Shown here piece by piece: positions 5,893 to 6,766 of a stretch of 6,766 nt of DNA. Both the position numbers and the translations under genes were made by a program. The first letter of the stretch is position 1; every line of letters begins with the position of its first letter. The DNA is from an uncultured Opitutia bacterium. GTDB lineage: Bacteria > Verrucomicrobiota > Verrucomicrobiia > Opitutales > UBA953. The stretch lies in assembly GCA_903895475.1 (NCBI GenBank), contig CAITUF010000102.1, positions 1-6,766 on the forward strand, read 5' to 3'. Below the pieces are notes generated by a model. That model had not been told where the DNA came from. It was given only the letters and a program-made list of their open reading frames with translations, and searched no databases.

Positions 5893-6766
5893 GGCCTTGG
5901 TCTTGACGGCCGCCTTCTTCACTGGGGCGGCCTTCTTTTTGGCGACAACCTTAACCGGCTTCTTAGCCGCTGGCTTAACGGCCTTCTTGGCCACCGGCTT
6001 AACGACAGGCTTTTTAGCAACAGGCTTCGGAGCCTTCTTCGCAGCGACTTTCTTAACGGGCTTCTTGGCCGCAGGCTTCGCAACTGGCTTGGCCTTTTTA
6101 GCCGGCACAGCTTTGGCGACCTTCTTGGCCGGCTGCTTGGCGGCTGGCTTCGCGGCCTTGACCGCCTTGACCTTGACCGGAGTCGGCTGGAGCAACGCAC
6201 GTTCTTCGGCCGAGCCCTTCACAAACTTCCAGAGCGTGGCCTTCAGCTCATCGAAACCTTCGCGGGAGTAGCAAGAAATAGGGGCGACGAGCACCGGCAC
6301 CTTCTCGCGGAACTTCGCCAGGTTAGCGGCCGCTTCGGGGAGATCCATCTTGTTGGCCACGACCAAGCGAGGCTTACGCGCGAGGATCGGCGAATAGAGG
6401 GCGAGCTCGCGCTCGAGGATACGGAAGTCGTCCCAGGGCTTGCGGTTCTCGCTACCCGCCATGTCCAAGATGAACACGAGCAAGGTGCAGCGCTCGATGT
6501 GACGCAGGAACTGGTGGCCGAGGCCACGGTTCTCGTGGGCGCCTTCGATCAGGCCAGGAATGTCGGCCATGAAGATACGGCCAAAGGTTTCCGGGTACTC
6601 AATCACGCCCACGTTGACGTGCAAGGTCGTGAACGGATACGGAGCCATCTTCGGACGGGCCGCGGTGAAAGCATTAGTGAGCGTCGACTTCCCAGCATTC
6701 GGGTAGCCCACGAGGCCGATATCAGCAATCGTCTTAAGGACTAATCGATATGTGCCGAACTCACCC
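5881..6766 (-). CDS. obg: GTPase Obg/CgtA, G domain plus Lys/Ala/Pro-rich tail (5' end beyond window)
   Basis: Obg is a conserved GTPase bound to the 50S ribosomal subunit, involved in ribosome maturation and stress signalling. The last 294 codons are visible; the glycine-rich Obg-fold N-domain is beyond 6766. Seen: TIADIGLVGYPNAGKSTLTN (P-loop), YPFTTLHVNVGVI (switch I), ADIPGLIEGAHENRGLGHQF (G3 and switch II), NKMDLPEA (G4) and ISCYSREG (G5, Cys where Ala is usual). DIPGLIEGA with RGLGHQFLRHIERC is diagnostic for Obg. After the G domain comes a tail of about 101 residues (nt 5884-6186) with 38 Lys and no acidic residue. Most of the rest is Ala, Val or Pro, in PAKK/PVAKK-like repeats resembling the histone H1 C-terminus. 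This replaces the OCT domain or acidic tail found in other Obg proteins. It converges on msrB with 7 bp between stops. Confidence 0.94.
   Translation of the reverse strand, partial: GEFGTYRLVLKTIADIGLVGYPNAGKSTLTNAFTAARPKMAPYPFTTLHVNVGVIEYPETFGRIFMADIPGLIEGAHENRGLGHQFLRHIERCTLLVFILDMAGSENRKPWDDFRILERELALYSPILARKPRLVVANKMDLPEAAANLAKFREKVPVLVAPISCYSREGFDELKATLWKFVKGSAEERALLQPTPVKVKAVKAAKPAAKQPAKKVAKAVPAKKAKPVAKPAAKKPVKKVAAKKAPKPVAKKPVVKPVAKKAVKPAAKKPVKVVAKKKAAPVKKAAVKTKAKKK
5884..6186 (-). repeat. Degenerate Lys-Ala-Pro coding repeats in the obg 3' end
   Basis: This stretch is low-complexity coding DNA. Short units encoding KPxAKK, PVKK and VAKK-like blocks recur irregularly, and read on the plus strand they appear as repeated CTTCTTGGCC / GGCTTCTTAGCC words. 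Units vary in length and codon use, so this is an old, diverged repeat rather than a clean tandem array. It is the DNA of the basic tail of Obg and may be prone to slippage or assembly error. Confidence 0.6.

Noticed and set aside
5891..6271. Plus-strand open frame rich in Leu, Ala, Thr and Phe, resembling a membrane protein
   Set aside because: It is the antisense of the Lys-rich obg tail; Lys codons AAG read in reverse give hydrophobic residues. There is no independent support.

Overview
This is a bacterial window that looks like ordinary chromosome. It is GC-rich, about 95% coding, and has no mobile element, CRISPR array, rRNA or tRNA that I can see. The gene content (TypA, M3A oligopeptidase, BFN/DUF151 protein, Dus, A-type Fe-S carrier, exported MsrB, Obg) fits a diderm bacterium. 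The style of the TypA, BFN and Dus proteins, and a histone-H1-like tail on Obg, make me think of Verrucomicrobiota (Opitutia-like). That placement is an impression from the sequences and was not tested.

Layout. Positions 1-333 (-) hold the N-terminal 111 codons of the ribosome-associated GTPase TypA/BipA. Positions 334-438 are a short gap with two small hairpins. Positions 439-2544 (-) encode a complete M3A oligopeptidase (PrlC/OpdA type). A divergent spacer of roughly 120 bp separates it from a two-gene plus-strand operon: a BFN/DUF151 protein (2668-3111), coupled by a GTGA overlap to a tRNA-dihydrouridine synthase (3108-4166). The dus stop directly abuts the stop of a minus-strand gene for an unrecognised multi-spanning membrane protein (4167-4880). 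A 90-bp divergent spacer follows. Then comes a plus-strand pair: an A-type iron-sulfur carrier (IscA/ErpA family, 4971-5287), which carries a one-base frameshift in this sequence, and an exported methionine-R-sulfoxide reductase MsrB (5292-5873). The last gene is the C-terminal part of the GTPase Obg on the minus strand (5881 to beyond 6766). It ends in about 101 residues of Lys/Ala/Pro/Val.

How the genes relate. The set is mainly translation and ribosome maintenance (TypA, Obg, Dus), protein turnover (oligopeptidase) and oxidative or metal homeostasis (Fe-S carrier, MsrB). I found no undescribed defence, mobile or signalling system. The points most worth checking are these: the frameshift that makes IscA and MsrB look like one 301-residue fusion; the strongly basic tail on Obg; and a perfect 11-bp inverted repeat formed by the converging ends of msrB and obg, with both stop codons inside the stem.
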